Below, in pieces: positions 8,626 through 17,763 of a stretch of 64,000 nucleotides of DNA. The stretch lies in assembly GCF_002858925.1 (NCBI RefSeq), contig NZ_PJRS01000034.1:62001-126000 (forward strand). Direction: 5' to 3'. This DNA is from Caulobacter zeae. GTDB lineage: Bacteria > Pseudomonadota > Alphaproteobacteria > Caulobacterales > Caulobacteraceae. The notes beneath the pieces were generated by a model. It was not told where the DNA came from. It searched no databases and worked only from the letters and a program-made list of their open reading frames with translations. Each line of letters opens with the position of its first letter. Position 1 is the stretch's first letter. Made by a program: the position numbers and the translations under genes.

Positions 8626-9767
8626 CTGGAATTTTGCGCCTGAGCTGCAAACCACGGTTGAATGCGTCGGAGCGCTTCACGCACCTCTTGTGTCGAGACC
8701 GCGAAACTGAAGCGGATAAAGTGGCGGCCATCGACCGGATCGAAATCCAGGCCGGGCGCGGTGGCCACGCCCGTCTCGCGCAGCAGCCGCTCGCAGAAGG
8801 CCAGGCTGTCGTCCGTCAGGTGGCCGATGTCGGCCCAGATGTAGAAAGCGCCGTCGGGCGGGGCGATGGCGGTCAGGCCCAGCGACGGCAGGGCGTCGAG
8901 CAGCAGCTGGCGATTGGCGCGATAGACGGCGACATGGCCTTCCAGCTCCTCGCGGGCGTCCATGGCGGCCAGGCCCGCGTGCTGGCTTAGCGACGGCGCG
9001 GTCAGGAACAGGTTGCCGACGAAGGCGCGGGCGCGGATCACGAGGTCGCTCGGCGCCACCAGCCAGCCCAGCCGCCAGCCGACCATGCTGAAGTATTTGG
9101 AAAAGCTGTTGACGATCAGGGCCGTCGGCTCGAACTCCAGCATCGAGTGCGCGGGACCCACGTAGGACAGCCCGTGATAGATCTCGTCGGAGACGATGCG
9201 GATCCCGCGCTCGCGGCAGACGTCCGCGATGGCCTTCAGCTCCTCGGGCGGAATGATCGTGCCGGTGGGGTTGGCGGGGCTGGCGATGATCACGCCGGCC
9301 GGGGCCGGCTCGAGGGCGGCCAGGGCTTGGGCGGTCAGCTGGTAGCGGCTCTCCGGACCGCAGGCGATCTCCACCGGCGTCAGGTGCAGAGCTTTCAGGC
9401 TGTTGCGATAGGCGACATAGCCCGGCCGGGCCAGGGCGATGCGGTCGCCGGGCGTGAAGGCGCTCGACAGGGCCAGCACCAGGGCCGGCGAGGCGCCGCA
9501 GGTCAGGACGACCTGCTCGGCCTCGATGCCGACGCCATAGGTCTCCTGGTAATGGCGGGCGATGCGGGCCTTCAGCGCCGGGCTCTCCCAATAGCCCATG
9601 CCGTCGCTGTCGAGCACCTGGTGGGCGCGGGCGATGGCGGGCGCGGGCGCGCCGGTCGAGGGCTGGCCGAACTCCATGTGTATGACCTGCGCCCCCTCCC
9701 CCTTCAGCTGGTGCGCCAGGCGGCTGATGCCGATGGCGTGGAAGGGTTCGATCTCGGCGCGGGTCAT
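8622..9767 (-). CDS. PLP-dependent class I aminotransferase (aspartate aminotransferase fold)
   Basis: A 381-residue fold-type I aminotransferase. Recognisable elements are the N-terminal FGQPSTGAPAP loop, the GYWESPALK substrate-binding region, the SPANPTGT motif with N166, the D194/Y197 pair in VSDEIYHGLSY and the Schiff-base lysine K224 in NSFSKYFSMVGWRLGW. It will transfer amino groups between an amino acid and a 2-oxoacid in the cytoplasm. Substrate preference cannot be set from sequence alone. The gene is divergent from ybaK and precedes the lyase gene, which has its own candidate promoter, so a shared pathway is not implied. Confidence 0.9.
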   Translation of the reverse strand: MTRAEIEPFHAIGISRLAHQLKGEGAQVIHMEFGQPSTGAPAPAIARAHQVLDSDGMGYWESPALKARIARHYQETYGVGIEAEQVVLTCGASPALVLALSSAFTPGDRIALARPGYVAYRNSLKALHLTPVEIACGPESRYQLTAQALAALEPAPAGVIIASPANPTGTIIPPEELKAIADVCRERGIRIVSDEIYHGLSYVGPAHSMLEFEPTALIVNSFSKYFSMVGWRLGWLVAPSDLVIRARAFVGNLFLTAPSLSQHAGLAAMDAREELEGHVAVYRANRQLLLDALPSLGLTAIAPPDGAFYIWADIGHLTDDSLAFCERLLRETGVATAPGLDFDPVDGRHFIRFSFAVSTQEVREALRRIQPWFAAQAQNSR

Positions 9768-9832
9768 CGTGAGGCGGTCCGTCGGAAAACTGCGAGCGAC
9801 TGCTAGACCTGTTCTGGGCTTTGCGCCATCAA

Positions 9833-9868
9833 CCGGCGCGCAGTCGAGGGCCGGCGCGCGGTCGAGGG
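9833..9868 (+). repeat. 18-bp tandem duplication covering the ybaK ribosome binding site
   Basis: CCGGCGCGCAGTCGAGGG (9833-9850) is followed directly by CCGGCGCGCGGTCGAGGG (9851-9868), with one mismatch. Each unit ends in GAGGG; the second serves as the Shine-Dalgarno for the ATG at 9877. Confidence 0.8.
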
Positions 9869-9876
9869 GAAGTCAG

Positions 9877-10350
9877 ATGTCCAAGAGCACGCCCGCCACC
9901 CTGGCGCTCAGCAAGGCCGGCGTCGCCTTCGAGGTGGCGACCTACGACTATGACCCCAACGCCGAGCGCGTGGGGTTGCAGGCCGCCGAGGCGCTGGGCG
10001 TGGATCCGGGCCAGGTGCTCAAGACCCTGATGGCCCAGGTCGACGGCAAGCCGGTCTGCGTGATCGTGCCGTCCGACCGCGAGGTGAGCATGAAGAAGCT
10101 GGCGGCGGCCTTCGGCGGCAAGGCGGCGGCGATGATGAAGCCGGCCGACGCCGAGCGCCTGACCGGCTTCAAGGTGGGCGGGGTCAGCCCTTTCGGCCAG
10201 CGCAGGAAGGTCCCGACCGCCATCGAGGACGAGGCCTTCGTGCTGGAGCGTGTCTACATCAACGGCGGCCAGCGGGGTTTGCAGGTGCTGCTGGCCCCAG
10301 CCGACGCAATGACGGCGGCGGGCGCGATCCGGGCGGCGCTGGTCGCCTAG
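9877..10350 (+). CDS. ybaK: YbaK/EbsC-type Cys-tRNA(Pro) deacylase
   Basis: A 157-residue protein with the YbaK/EbsC architecture: VAFEVATYDYDP, then LGVDPGQVLKTLMAQVDGKP, VPSDREVSMKKLAAAFGGK and GFKVGGVSPFGQ. It matches the family length of about 155-160. The enzyme hydrolyses Cys-tRNA(Pro) formed by prolyl-tRNA synthetase errors and so protects translation fidelity. The conserved lysine in EVSMKKLA and the GGVSPFG loop form the active site in the family. The ATG at 9877 has a good GAGGGGA ribosome binding site at 9864-9870. The stop shares a CTAG with the convergent membrane-protein gene (10347-10350). Confidence 0.93.
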   Translation: MSKSTPATLALSKAGVAFEVATYDYDPNAERVGLQAAEALGVDPGQVLKTLMAQVDGKPVCVIVPSDREVSMKKLAAAFGGKAAAMMKPADAERLTGFKVGGVSPFGQRRKVPTAIEDEAFVLERVYINGGQRGLQVLLAPADAMTAAGAIRAALVA

Positions 10351-11018
10351 AACCGATAGGTCACCCCGACCTGCGCCACCGGGAAGTACTTGAAGTCCTT
10401 GGCGTCGTCGCGGACCTCGGCCTCTTCCTCGCGCAGGCGCTGCTGGAAGGTCGGATCGTTCGAAAGCGTGCCGCCAGAAGCGGTCAGATCAACCTTCGGG
10501 CTGTCGCTGAACGACACCCCGGCCATGGCGCGAAAGCCCCAGGCGCCGTCGCGGGTGAAGGTGTTGTCCCAGCCCAGGCCGACGAAAGGCTGGGCGTCCG
10601 ACAGCTCGACGTCGCCGGTGATCGTGCCGATCTGGGCGGGCGTGAAGGTGACGCCGCCGATCTGGGTGTCGCGGGTGGGCGTACCCGACAGGTTCAGCTT
10701 GCGCTTGCCGAAATAGCTGCCGCCCGAGACGAAGAAGCCGCCCTGCATCGGATGCCAGTCGAGGAAGACGCCGCCGGTCTTGGACTTGATCTTGCCGTTG
10801 TAGGCCACGTCGCCATAGGTCTCGTCGTGGTCGAAATCGAGCCAGTCGCCGCCGCCGCGCACCACCAGGCTGTCGTTCAGGCGAAACTGCGCTTCCAGAC
10901 CCAGGCCCGGCGTGCCGACATTGGCGCCGACGGCGAAATTGCCGCCGTCCTGGGCGTGGGCGCCGGCCGCCGCCAGCAGGGCCAGGCCCGCCGTCGCCGC
11001 GAAAATCCGCATCTTCAT
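10347..11018 (-). CDS. Outer-membrane beta-barrel protein
   Basis: A 223-residue protein with a clean signal peptide (MKMRIFAATAGLALLAAAGA, cleavage after HAQ). About eight amphipathic strands follow (for example ANVGTPGLGLEAQFRLNDSL and FVSGGSYFGKRKL) and the protein ends in VTYRF, the terminal aromatic that the Bam machinery recognises. The size fits small barrels of the OmpA/OmpW class, but I cannot name a family. The start at 11018 is chosen because upstream in-frame residues precede the signal peptide and look non-coding. Confidence 0.82.
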   Translation of the reverse strand: MKMRIFAATAGLALLAAAGAHAQDGGNFAVGANVGTPGLGLEAQFRLNDSLVVRGGGDWLDFDHDETYGDVAYNGKIKSKTGGVFLDWHPMQGGFFVSGGSYFGKRKLNLSGTPTRDTQIGGVTFTPAQIGTITGDVELSDAQPFVGLGWDNTFTRDGAWGFRAMAGVSFSDSPKVDLTASGGTLSNDPTFQQRLREEEAEVRDDAKDFKYFPVAQVGVTYRF

Positions 11019-11086
11019 CTCAAAACGATCCCTTGAAGTCCTGTTCGGGCGGCAAACCCGCAAGACGGCTCGGGAGTTCCTAAGGC

Positions 11087-12091
11087 TCAGCCAGCAGCGG
11101 GCTCGACCGCCCTGGCCTCGCGCTCCTCGACGGCGCGGCAGACCGCCTCCAGGGCCTTGTCGACGACCTCGATCCCGGCCCCCTCGCCCACGCCCTCGAC
11201 GGTCAGGATCCGGCGCCAGGCGCGCGCGCCCGGCAGGCCGTGGAACAGGCCCAGCATGTGACGGGTGATCCCGGCCAGGCGCCAGCCCTCGGCCAGGCTG
11301 CGCTCGATGTAGGGGCGGTAGCGCTCGACGGCCTCGAAGGGCGTGACGTCGGGAACATCCAGGCCGAACACCCGGCGATCGACCGCGCCCAAGAGGCCTG
11401 CCTCATGATAGGCCGCGCGACCCAGCATGACGCCGTCGACATGCCGAAGGTGCTCCAGCGCCGCATCGACGCCCGGCACGCCGCCGTTGATCGAGATGGT
11501 CAGCTCCGGCCGCTCGCGCTTGAGCCGATAGACCAGCGGATAGTCCAGCGGCGGGACGTCGCGGTTTTCCTTCGGCGACAGGCCTTGCAGCCAGGCCTTG
11601 CGCGCATGGACGATGAAGGTGGTGACGCCGGCCGCGACGCACTTGTCCACCAGGGTGAACAGCGCCTCTTCCGGGTCCTGGTCGTCGACGCCGATGCGGC
11701 ACTTGACCGTCACGGGAACCTTCACGGCGGCGGCCATGGCGGCCATGCATTCGGCCACCAGGTCGGGTTCGCGCATCAGGCACGCGCCGAACCGGCCGCT
11801 CTGCACGCGGTCGGACGGGCAGCCGACATTGAGGTTGATCTCGTCGTAGCCATAGTCCTCGCCGATGCGAGCGGCCGCGGCCAGGTCGGCAGGCTCGGAC
11901 CCGCCCAGTTGCAGCGCCACGGGATGCTGATCCTGGTCGTAACCGAGCAGCCGCTCGCGATCGCCGTGCAGCACGGCGCCGGTGGTGACCATCTCCGAAT
12001 AGAGCAAGGCCTGCGAAGACAGCACGCGGTGCAGCGACCGGCAGTGGCGGTCGCTCCAATCCATCATGGGCGCAACGGAAAATTTCGTCAT
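11087..12091 (-). CDS. dusA: tRNA-dihydrouridine(20/20a) synthase DusA
   Basis: A 334-residue FMN enzyme. The N terminus FSVAPMMDWSDRHCR is diagnostic of DusA rather than DusB or DusC. The catalytic cysteine is C91 in INLNVGCPSDRVQSGRFG. The phosphate and flavin-binding parts TVKCRIGVDD and SINGGVP are followed by the helical tRNA-binding domain (HMLGLFHGLPGAR, a DusA hallmark). It reduces U20/U20a in the D-loop of tRNAs with NADPH. The gene stands alone on the minus strand, upstream of the membrane-protein gene. Confidence 0.95.
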   Translation of the reverse strand: MTKFSVAPMMDWSDRHCRSLHRVLSSQALLYSEMVTTGAVLHGDRERLLGYDQDQHPVALQLGGSEPADLAAAARIGEDYGYDEINLNVGCPSDRVQSGRFGACLMREPDLVAECMAAMAAAVKVPVTVKCRIGVDDQDPEEALFTLVDKCVAAGVTTFIVHARKAWLQGLSPKENRDVPPLDYPLVYRLKRERPELTISINGGVPGVDAALEHLRHVDGVMLGRAAYHEAGLLGAVDRRVFGLDVPDVTPFEAVERYRPYIERSLAEGWRLAGITRHMLGLFHGLPGARAWRRILTVEGVGEGAGIEVVDKALEAVCRAVEEREARAVEPAAG

Positions 12092-12600
12092 AAGTCTTTG
12101 ATTTTATAGGATTTCACCGACCGGATCACTCCAACAAGGGATTGGAGTGACGACCCAGGGATTTCAATGACTTAGACGAATTCCGTGCGCAATTACATGC
12201 CAAAAATGAGGCTGCCCGCACTCATGTTCCGGAATTGTTCGGCCGGCCGCGTGCATTCTTTTGCGGCCGTTCGACCGAGCCGCGCGGCCGACCGCACCCC
12301 GCGGACACTCGCAAAGGGCGCATCGATCAACATCACTCTCAAGAATTGAACAAACTGCGTTCGATGCTAAGCTGACGGCTGTCGCAAGGAGCGCCTCGCC
12401 TGGGCATTCGACGTGCGACGCCGGCCAGCTCCCCATTGACGCCCAGGCGCCGAGAGCGGCTTCAGTCTGATTGCTTCGACAAGACCCCAGGGACAAGACC
12501 GCAGGGGAGCCGTGCGAGCTTGGAACAGCCGAGGACCCCTAGCCAGCCTGCCGGCGGCGCGTCGGAGCGTTTGCCCGAACGCGCGCGGGAACGTTAGGCC
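12092..12600. other. Divergent intergenic region in front of the eCIS block
   Basis: About 510 bp between dusA and the first eCIS gene. It contains the inverted repeat at 12126-12150 and a less G+C-rich tract (about 12160-12370) with TTGAAC at 12346-12351, which may be part of the eCIS promoter although no good -10 box lies at the right distance. The small open frames here have no family features and I do not call them. Confidence 0.5.
12126..12150. other. Inverted repeat upstream of dusA
   Basis: TCACTCCAA (12126-12134) and TTGGAGTGA (12142-12150) form a 9-bp perfect stem with a 7-nt loop, starting 35 bp from the dusA start. Without a U-tract it looks more like an operator or 5'-leader structure than a terminator. 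Confidence 0.45.
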
Positions 12601-15600
12601 ATGGCGACCTCGGCCCGCGAGCCGCGTCCGAAGGCGCGGGAAGACGGCCACGCGGCGAAGACGCGCCCGCCTCACCCGTTCCGGCAGGCGCCCCGGGAGA
12701 CGCCGGGATCGGGCCTGGAGCCGTGCCGGGCCTGCGCGCCGGCCGAACCCTGCGGCCAGTGCGCGGCCGGCCGAAAGGCGGTGTCCGGATCGCCCCTGCG
12801 GCTGAAACCTGGTCCAGGCGCCGCGCCAACCACCGAGGCCGCCGTCCAGCGCGCCGGCTATCTGGATCGCCGGCTGGGACCGCCCGAGGCGATCCAGGTC
12901 GGCGGCGTCGCCGATCCGCAGGAAGCCGCAGCCGACCAGGTCGCCGACGCGGCGATGCGCGCGCGACGCCTCGATGCGCCCACGCCGCCGCCGGACGCCC
13001 CGGCCGACGGCGCGGGGGGCCTGAAGCCGGAGATCCGCGCGCCGATCGAACAGGCCCTGGGCCGCGACATGAGCCATGTGAAGGTGCTGGACGACGCCCC
13101 CGCCCGCAGCGCCGCCGCGGCGCTGGGCGCCCGCGCCTTCGCCCGGAACGACCAGATCTGGCTGGGACCGGGCGAGAGCCCGCGCGACCTGCGCCTGATG
13201 GCGCACGAGGCCGCGCACCTGGCGCAAGCCGACGCGGCGCCCGGCGCGCCCCTGCGCCGCCAGGTTCCGGACGGCGTCTGCCAGGCGCCCGACGCTGGCG
13301 GCTACAGCTTCATCGGTCCCGAGCCCGCCCCTGCCGCGCCATCCACCCTGCCCTCCCAGGTGGAGGTCAGCAGCGCGCCGATGTCCGGCGTCAGCGCCGC
13401 GCCCGTGACAATCCAGCTGGAGGAGCCGATCCTCTCCAGCACGGCGATCACCTACTACGCCATCCCGCTGGCCCTGACCGACGGGGCTGGAGGATCGGGC
13501 GGGGCGCCGGTCTGCCGGCCGCGTGACCGCGACGACGCCGGGACGAGCGGGGCGACCTCCAGCCCGTCCACCTCGCCCCACAGCCTGCCGTACGCCGCGC
13601 CGTTCTCGATGCCCGTCTCCATCGACGGGGTGGCGCTGGAGGTGGTGCGGGTCACCGACACCTTCGTCATCGTCAGCAACTATCACCACCTGGCCGTCGG
13701 CGCTGGGGCGACCACCATTCTGGAGACGGCCCAGGGCGTGCGCCTGATCGACGCCGGGGTCGGCACCGACGGCGGCTCGGACATCAGCGCCGCCATCGCC
13801 GACCGTGTCAGCGGGATCCTGAACGGTCACCCGATCGCCGAGGTGATGATCACCCACCTCCACGCCGACCACACCAGCCTGCTGCCCGAGCTGGCCCGGC
13901 GCTTTCCGATCGGCCGGCTTCGGGTCAACGCCCTGCAGTTCGCCGATCCGCGCTTCCGCCAGCTGCTGGCGCAGATCGCCACGGCCCAGACCGACGGCGT
14001 CACCCGCCGCGCCGGCGCCGCCTTCGACGCCCAGCGCTCGGCCTGGGAGAGCACTGAGGGCAGCCGGATCGCCGACGTCGCCGCACGGGAGGCCGCGTTC
14101 CAGATCGCCCGCAGCGCCTCGATCGCCACGCAGCTGCGCAACCTGGCCGCCAACCCCACGCAGGTGGACCTGCTGGTGCCGGACGGCGGCCGGCTGGTGG
14201 CCACCAGCGCCCCGCTCGGCGCCCTGCCGGCTCTTGGCCCGGCCGACGCCAATCCGGTGGTCCAGGGCCTGCGCCGCGAAGGCGGCCCTGGCGAAGTGTC
14301 GGACACGTCCTTCGTCGATCGCGGCACGGGGAGACACCTGCAACGGCAGCAGGCCGCAGCCGCCTCGGACCCCACCGCGCGCGTCCCGGACGAGGTGGTG
14401 GACACCGCCTCGACCAACTACGTGATCGACCTTCCAGGCGGCAACAGGCTGATGGTCGTGCCCGATGTGCGGACGGACGACCTGCGGCGCAGCCTCGACG
14501 GCACCCGCGCCGGCCGCTCGGCCCTGGAGCGGGCGCTGGCCGAGATCGGCCATCCCGCCCGGTTCCAAGCCTGGAACATGACCCACCACATGCAGTCGGG
14601 CTGGGTGGCCGACGGCGCCCCGCATGTCGCCGGGGCCGCCGAACTGAACAATTTCGTCAGGATGGTCCAGAATATCCGGGACATCCAGCGCGCCCAGCGC
14701 GCGGCCGCCGGTACGCCCGGCGGCGCCGCGCCGGCGGACATGGTGGTGGTGTCGGCGCAGCACGACGCGCTGACCCGCTCGATGGTCAATCCCGGCATGG
14801 TCTGGTTCCTGCGCAGCCTGGGCTTCGAGGTGTTCCTGGCCGCCTCGCAACGGGATATCCGCCTGATCGAGGCCACCACAGCCGGCGGCCAGAAGGTCAG
14901 CGGCGTTTCTGGCCTGCCCGCCGAAGGCTTGCGCCCAACCGACCCGCTGCTAATGCATGCAGAAGAAGCTCTCCGGAACCTGCGCGAGCAGTTTGAGGTC
15001 GCCAAGCGCCGGTCCGCGCCGGGCCCCGGCAAGAAGGCGCGGGACGCGGCGCGCAGGGTGGCCATCGAACAGGTCAAGACGGCCCGAAACGCCATCATCA
15101 CCGCTCGCGACGCTTATATCCGCGTCGCAAGCGACACCCTTTGGCGAGGCGCCCACGACAGCACCCGGCCCTCCGTCGCGCCCGATCCGGCCCAGCCGCT
15201 GCCCGAGGCCATGGCCGCCGCCGAGGCCAGGCTGCGCACGGCCCTGCAGACGCCGTTGCTGAGTGAGTTCACGCCGTCCCGACCCAGTGCGACGCCGGTG
15301 ATCAGCGACACCGCCCTGGTGGTCCTGCGTCAGCAGGCCGGCTCGACGATCGACGCCCCGGCGCGGAGCATGCTGGAATCGGTCCAGCGCGCCGACGCCC
15401 TGCGCGTACGGATGCAGGCCGCCGACGCCCCGCCCGCGCTGCGCGCCGACCTGGCCGCCGAGCTCGGCGTCTATCGCGGCCTGCTCGAGGCCCAGCGCGC
15501 CACCGCGCCCGAAGCCAGCCGCCCCGTGCTCGAAGAGGAACTGCTGCATACCGACCGCGAGCTGCGGTCGCTGATGAACACCGGAGAGGGCGAGGTCGTG

Positions 15601-17763
15601 TTCTCGCGAGAACCCGGCACCGGGCGATTGGTCGAGAACCGTGTCGTGGTGGTTCCGGGCGCGGGCCCCACCGCGGCCGATCGCGTCAGGGGCGCCGCCG
15701 AGACGGCGGGACGCCCCTTGGGCGCGCTGATGGTGTTCCAGACGATCCGGGGCGAGGCCACCCTGCTGGAGGCCCAGGCCACGGGCCGCGCCACCACCGC
15801 ACAGACCCTGGTCGGCTCGGTGCACAGCGCCGGCAACGTGGCCATCGGCGTGCGGATGATGCAGGCCCAGCCGGTCAGCCCCGGCGTGTTCGTGGTGATG
15901 TCGGTCCTGAACGTCACCCAGACGGCGCTGGGCGACTACGACACCGACGCGCAGCGCGCCCAGTCAGTGGCCCACAGCGCGATCGAGGAGAGCGTCACCC
16001 TGGGCCTGATGGCGCTCAGCCAGGTCATGATGCGGTCGGGCAACCCCTATGTCGTCGGCGCTGGTTTCGGCATCATGTTCCTGACCGGGCCGATCATGTC
16101 GCTGTTAGAGCGAGCCGGCGTGTTCGACGCCATCGAACGCGTCACCGAATTCCTCCCCTCGGAAGTGACCGCCGCCACCCAGCACCTGCGGCCGCTGATC
16201 ACCGACTACACCGCCCTGATCGGCGCCATGGAGCTGGCGCGCCGAGAGCCGGCCGAGCTGCGGTCGATGGGCGCCGCCGATCCCGAAGCCGTGCGCTCCA
16301 GCGCCACCACCGACATCGCCGGCTATCGCGCGCGCGTGGTCGCCAAGGAGGCCGAACTGCTCACCGCCTTCGACGCGGCCTACACGCGGGCGGCAGGCGA
16401 CTATGCCGGCCTCTATGAACTGGACACCCTGCGCCGGCAGTTCCTGGAGATGCGGGTCGAGGCCCATCGCGGCGACGATCGCAACACGGAGTCCGCCCGG
16501 ACCGCCCTGGCCGCCTTCGCCCGGATCGACACCGGCCTGTCGATGGACCAGATGACGGCCGACCAGATCAACGGCCTGCCGCAGTGGAGCCGGCTGGACA
16601 CCGAGCTGACCGAACTGTCCGACCTGCTGTCGGCCAGCCATGTCGACTGGGAGTCGGTGCGCCAGAAAGAGACCGAGGTCGAGCAGGTGATGCGCAACGC
16701 CCGCTACCGCCTCTATCCACAACAGCACGGCCTGCGCAGCACGCCCATGCTGTCGCCGGGCGCGCCGGGCCGCGAGGCCTACGAGATAAAGCTCTGCGAC
16801 GCCGAGTCCCGCCTCACCGTGCTGGAGAGCCGGATGATGCGCGTGGGCCAGGCCGGCGGCGCGGACGCCACCCTGGCCATGGACGACGGCGCCATGACCC
16901 CGGCGGTCATCGAAGCGGCGCTGGCGGCCTACACCCAGGCCCTGGCCGACGCGCCGCCCCACCCCGATCCGATCGCCCTCTATCGCGACACCGGCGCGAT
17001 CGATTCCTACCGCGTCTTCGTGCGCGACCATGACGACTACGCCGCCTATCTGGAGCGCCTACGCGCCATGGAGACCGGGCTGCAGAGCATGTTCGCACGC
17101 CTGCCCCGCACGCCGCAGTCGGAGGAAGCGCCCATAGGCGGCGCCTCGCCACTGCCGCTGCGCGTGCAGGCGGCGATCAGCCGCCGCAGCCAACAGCTGG
17201 GCCTGGTGTTCCTGCCCGAGCTGGACACCTTGAACGCCGCCGGCCACGAGCGCGACATCCACCGGGTCGCCGGCCTGCTGGGCGAACCCGAAAGCGTTCA
17301 TCCCCTGACAGCCAACGAGCAGGCGGCCCTGGCGAGCGGCGACCTGGAGGACCAGGCCGGCCAGATGACGACCATCACCAACCAGCTCCAGAAGATCGAG
17401 GGCCTGCACGCCAGTGACGATCCGCAGTCCGTCGTCGGCGGCGTCTATCGCGTCGAAGGATCGATCGACGAGATCGACCTGCTGATCGTCAGCATCCCAA
17501 GGGGCTACGTGTCGGCGTCCGACAACGTGCTCGTCGGCATCCAGCCCGGCTCGGAGCGCGAATTCTTCACGGGCGGGGGGCACCAGAGGGCGGTGCAGGC
17601 CGTGCCGCTGAACGCCGCGGCGGTCCGTCGCCTGGGCTCGGGCGGACGCACCCTGTTCCGCAGTCAGCTCCGCTCGGTCACCCTCGCCGAGCTTCAGGCC
17701 GCCCAGCCGGCGGCGGCGGCCACGCCCGCCCCGACTAGCGAAGACACGGTCCCCGCCCGATGA
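12601..17763 (+). CDS. Giant DUF4157 (eCIS core) protein with metallo-beta-lactamase fold; candidate injected effector
   Basis: A 1720-residue protein that opens the eCIS block. An N-terminal Cys cluster (C42/C45/C51/C54, CxxC-x5-CxxC) could bind zinc. The DUF4157 domain follows at about 141-206, with the HExxH-type motif HEAAH at 202-206. DUF4157 is the domain known to mark eCIS cargo. A metallo-beta-lactamase-like region follows at about 330-740, with HLHADH at 419-424, H662/H663 in MTHHM and H721 in SAQHDA as further probable metal ligands. The long C-terminal half is helical, with a hydrophobic stretch near residues 1135-1165 (PYVVGAGFGIMFLTGPIMSL). I see no Sec signal, as expected for cargo loaded in the cytoplasm. 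An in-frame TAG six bases upstream fixes 12601 as the first ATG. The substrate of the hydrolase domain is unknown; effector status is inferred. Confidence 0.82.
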   Translation: MATSAREPRPKAREDGHAAKTRPPHPFRQAPRETPGSGLEPCRACAPAEPCGQCAAGRKAVSGSPLRLKPGPGAAPTTEAAVQRAGYLDRRLGPPEAIQVGGVADPQEAAADQVADAAMRARRLDAPTPPPDAPADGAGGLKPEIRAPIEQALGRDMSHVKVLDDAPARSAAAALGARAFARNDQIWLGPGESPRDLRLMAHEAAHLAQADAAPGAPLRRQVPDGVCQAPDAGGYSFIGPEPAPAAPSTLPSQVEVSSAPMSGVSAAPVTIQLEEPILSSTAITYYAIPLALTDGAGGSGGAPVCRPRDRDDAGTSGATSSPSTSPHSLPYAAPFSMPVSIDGVALEVVRVTDTFVIVSNYHHLAVGAGATTILETAQGVRLIDAGVGTDGGSDISAAIADRVSGILNGHPIAEVMITHLHADHTSLLPELARRFPIGRLRVNALQFADPRFRQLLAQIATAQTDGVTRRAGAAFDAQRSAWESTEGSRIADVAAREAAFQIARSASIATQLRNLAANPTQVDLLVPDGGRLVATSAPLGALPALGPADANPVVQGLRREGGPGEVSDTSFVDRGTGRHLQRQQAAAASDPTARVPDEVVDTASTNYVIDLPGGNRLMVVPDVRTDDLRRSLDGTRAGRSALERALAEIGHPARFQAWNMTHHMQSGWVADGAPHVAGAAELNNFVRMVQNIRDIQRAQRAAAGTPGGAAPADMVVVSAQHDALTRSMVNPGMVWFLRSLGFEVFLAASQRDIRLIEATTAGGQKVSGVSGLPAEGLRPTDPLLMHAEEALRNLREQFEVAKRRSAPGPGKKARDAARRVAIEQVKTARNAIITARDAYIRVASDTLWRGAHDSTRPSVAPDPAQPLPEAMAAAEARLRTALQTPLLSEFTPSRPSATPVISDTALVVLRQQAGSTIDAPARSMLESVQRADALRVRMQAADAPPALRADLAAELGVYRGLLEAQRATAPEASRPVLEEELLHTDRELRSLMNTGEGEVVFSREPGTGRLVENRVVVVPGAGPTAADRVRGAAETAGRPLGALMVFQTIRGEATLLEAQATGRATTAQTLVGSVHSAGNVAIGVRMMQAQPVSPGVFVVMSVLNVTQTALGDYDTDAQRAQSVAHSAIEESVTLGLMALSQVMMRSGNPYVVGAGFGIMFLTGPIMSLLERAGVFDAIERVTEFLPSEVTAATQHLRPLITDYTALIGAMELARREPAELRSMGAADPEAVRSSATTDIAGYRARVVAKEAELLTAFDAAYTRAAGDYAGLYELDTLRRQFLEMRVEAHRGDDRNTESARTALAAFARIDTGLSMDQMTADQINGLPQWSRLDTELTELSDLLSASHVDWESVRQKETEVEQVMRNARYRLYPQQHGLRSTPMLSPGAPGREAYEIKLCDAESRLTVLESRMMRVGQAGGADATLAMDDGAMTPAVIEAALAAYTQALADAPPHPDPIALYRDTGAIDSYRVFVRDHDDYAAYLERLRAMETGLQSMFARLPRTPQSEEAPIGGASPLPLRVQAAISRRSQQLGLVFLPELDTLNAAGHERDIHRVAGLLGEPESVHPLTANEQAALASGDLEDQAGQMTTITNQLQKIEGLHASDDPQSVVGGVYRVEGSIDEIDLLIVSIPRGYVSASDNVLVGIQPGSEREFFTGGGHQRAVQAVPLNAAAVRRLGSGGRTLFRSQLRSVTLAELQAAQPAAAATPAPTSEDTVPAR

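Noticed and set aside
12164..12496. Possible 110-codon gene upstream of the eCIS block (minus strand)
   Set aside because: No domain, no clear ribosome binding site, and composition unlike neighbouring genes; treated as noncoding.
12367..14850. Long minus-strand open frame (827 codons) opposite the DUF4157-MBL gene
   Set aside because: It is a high-G+C antisense shadow: low-complexity Gly/Arg/Gln-rich translation, no family motif, while the plus strand encodes recognisable domains.
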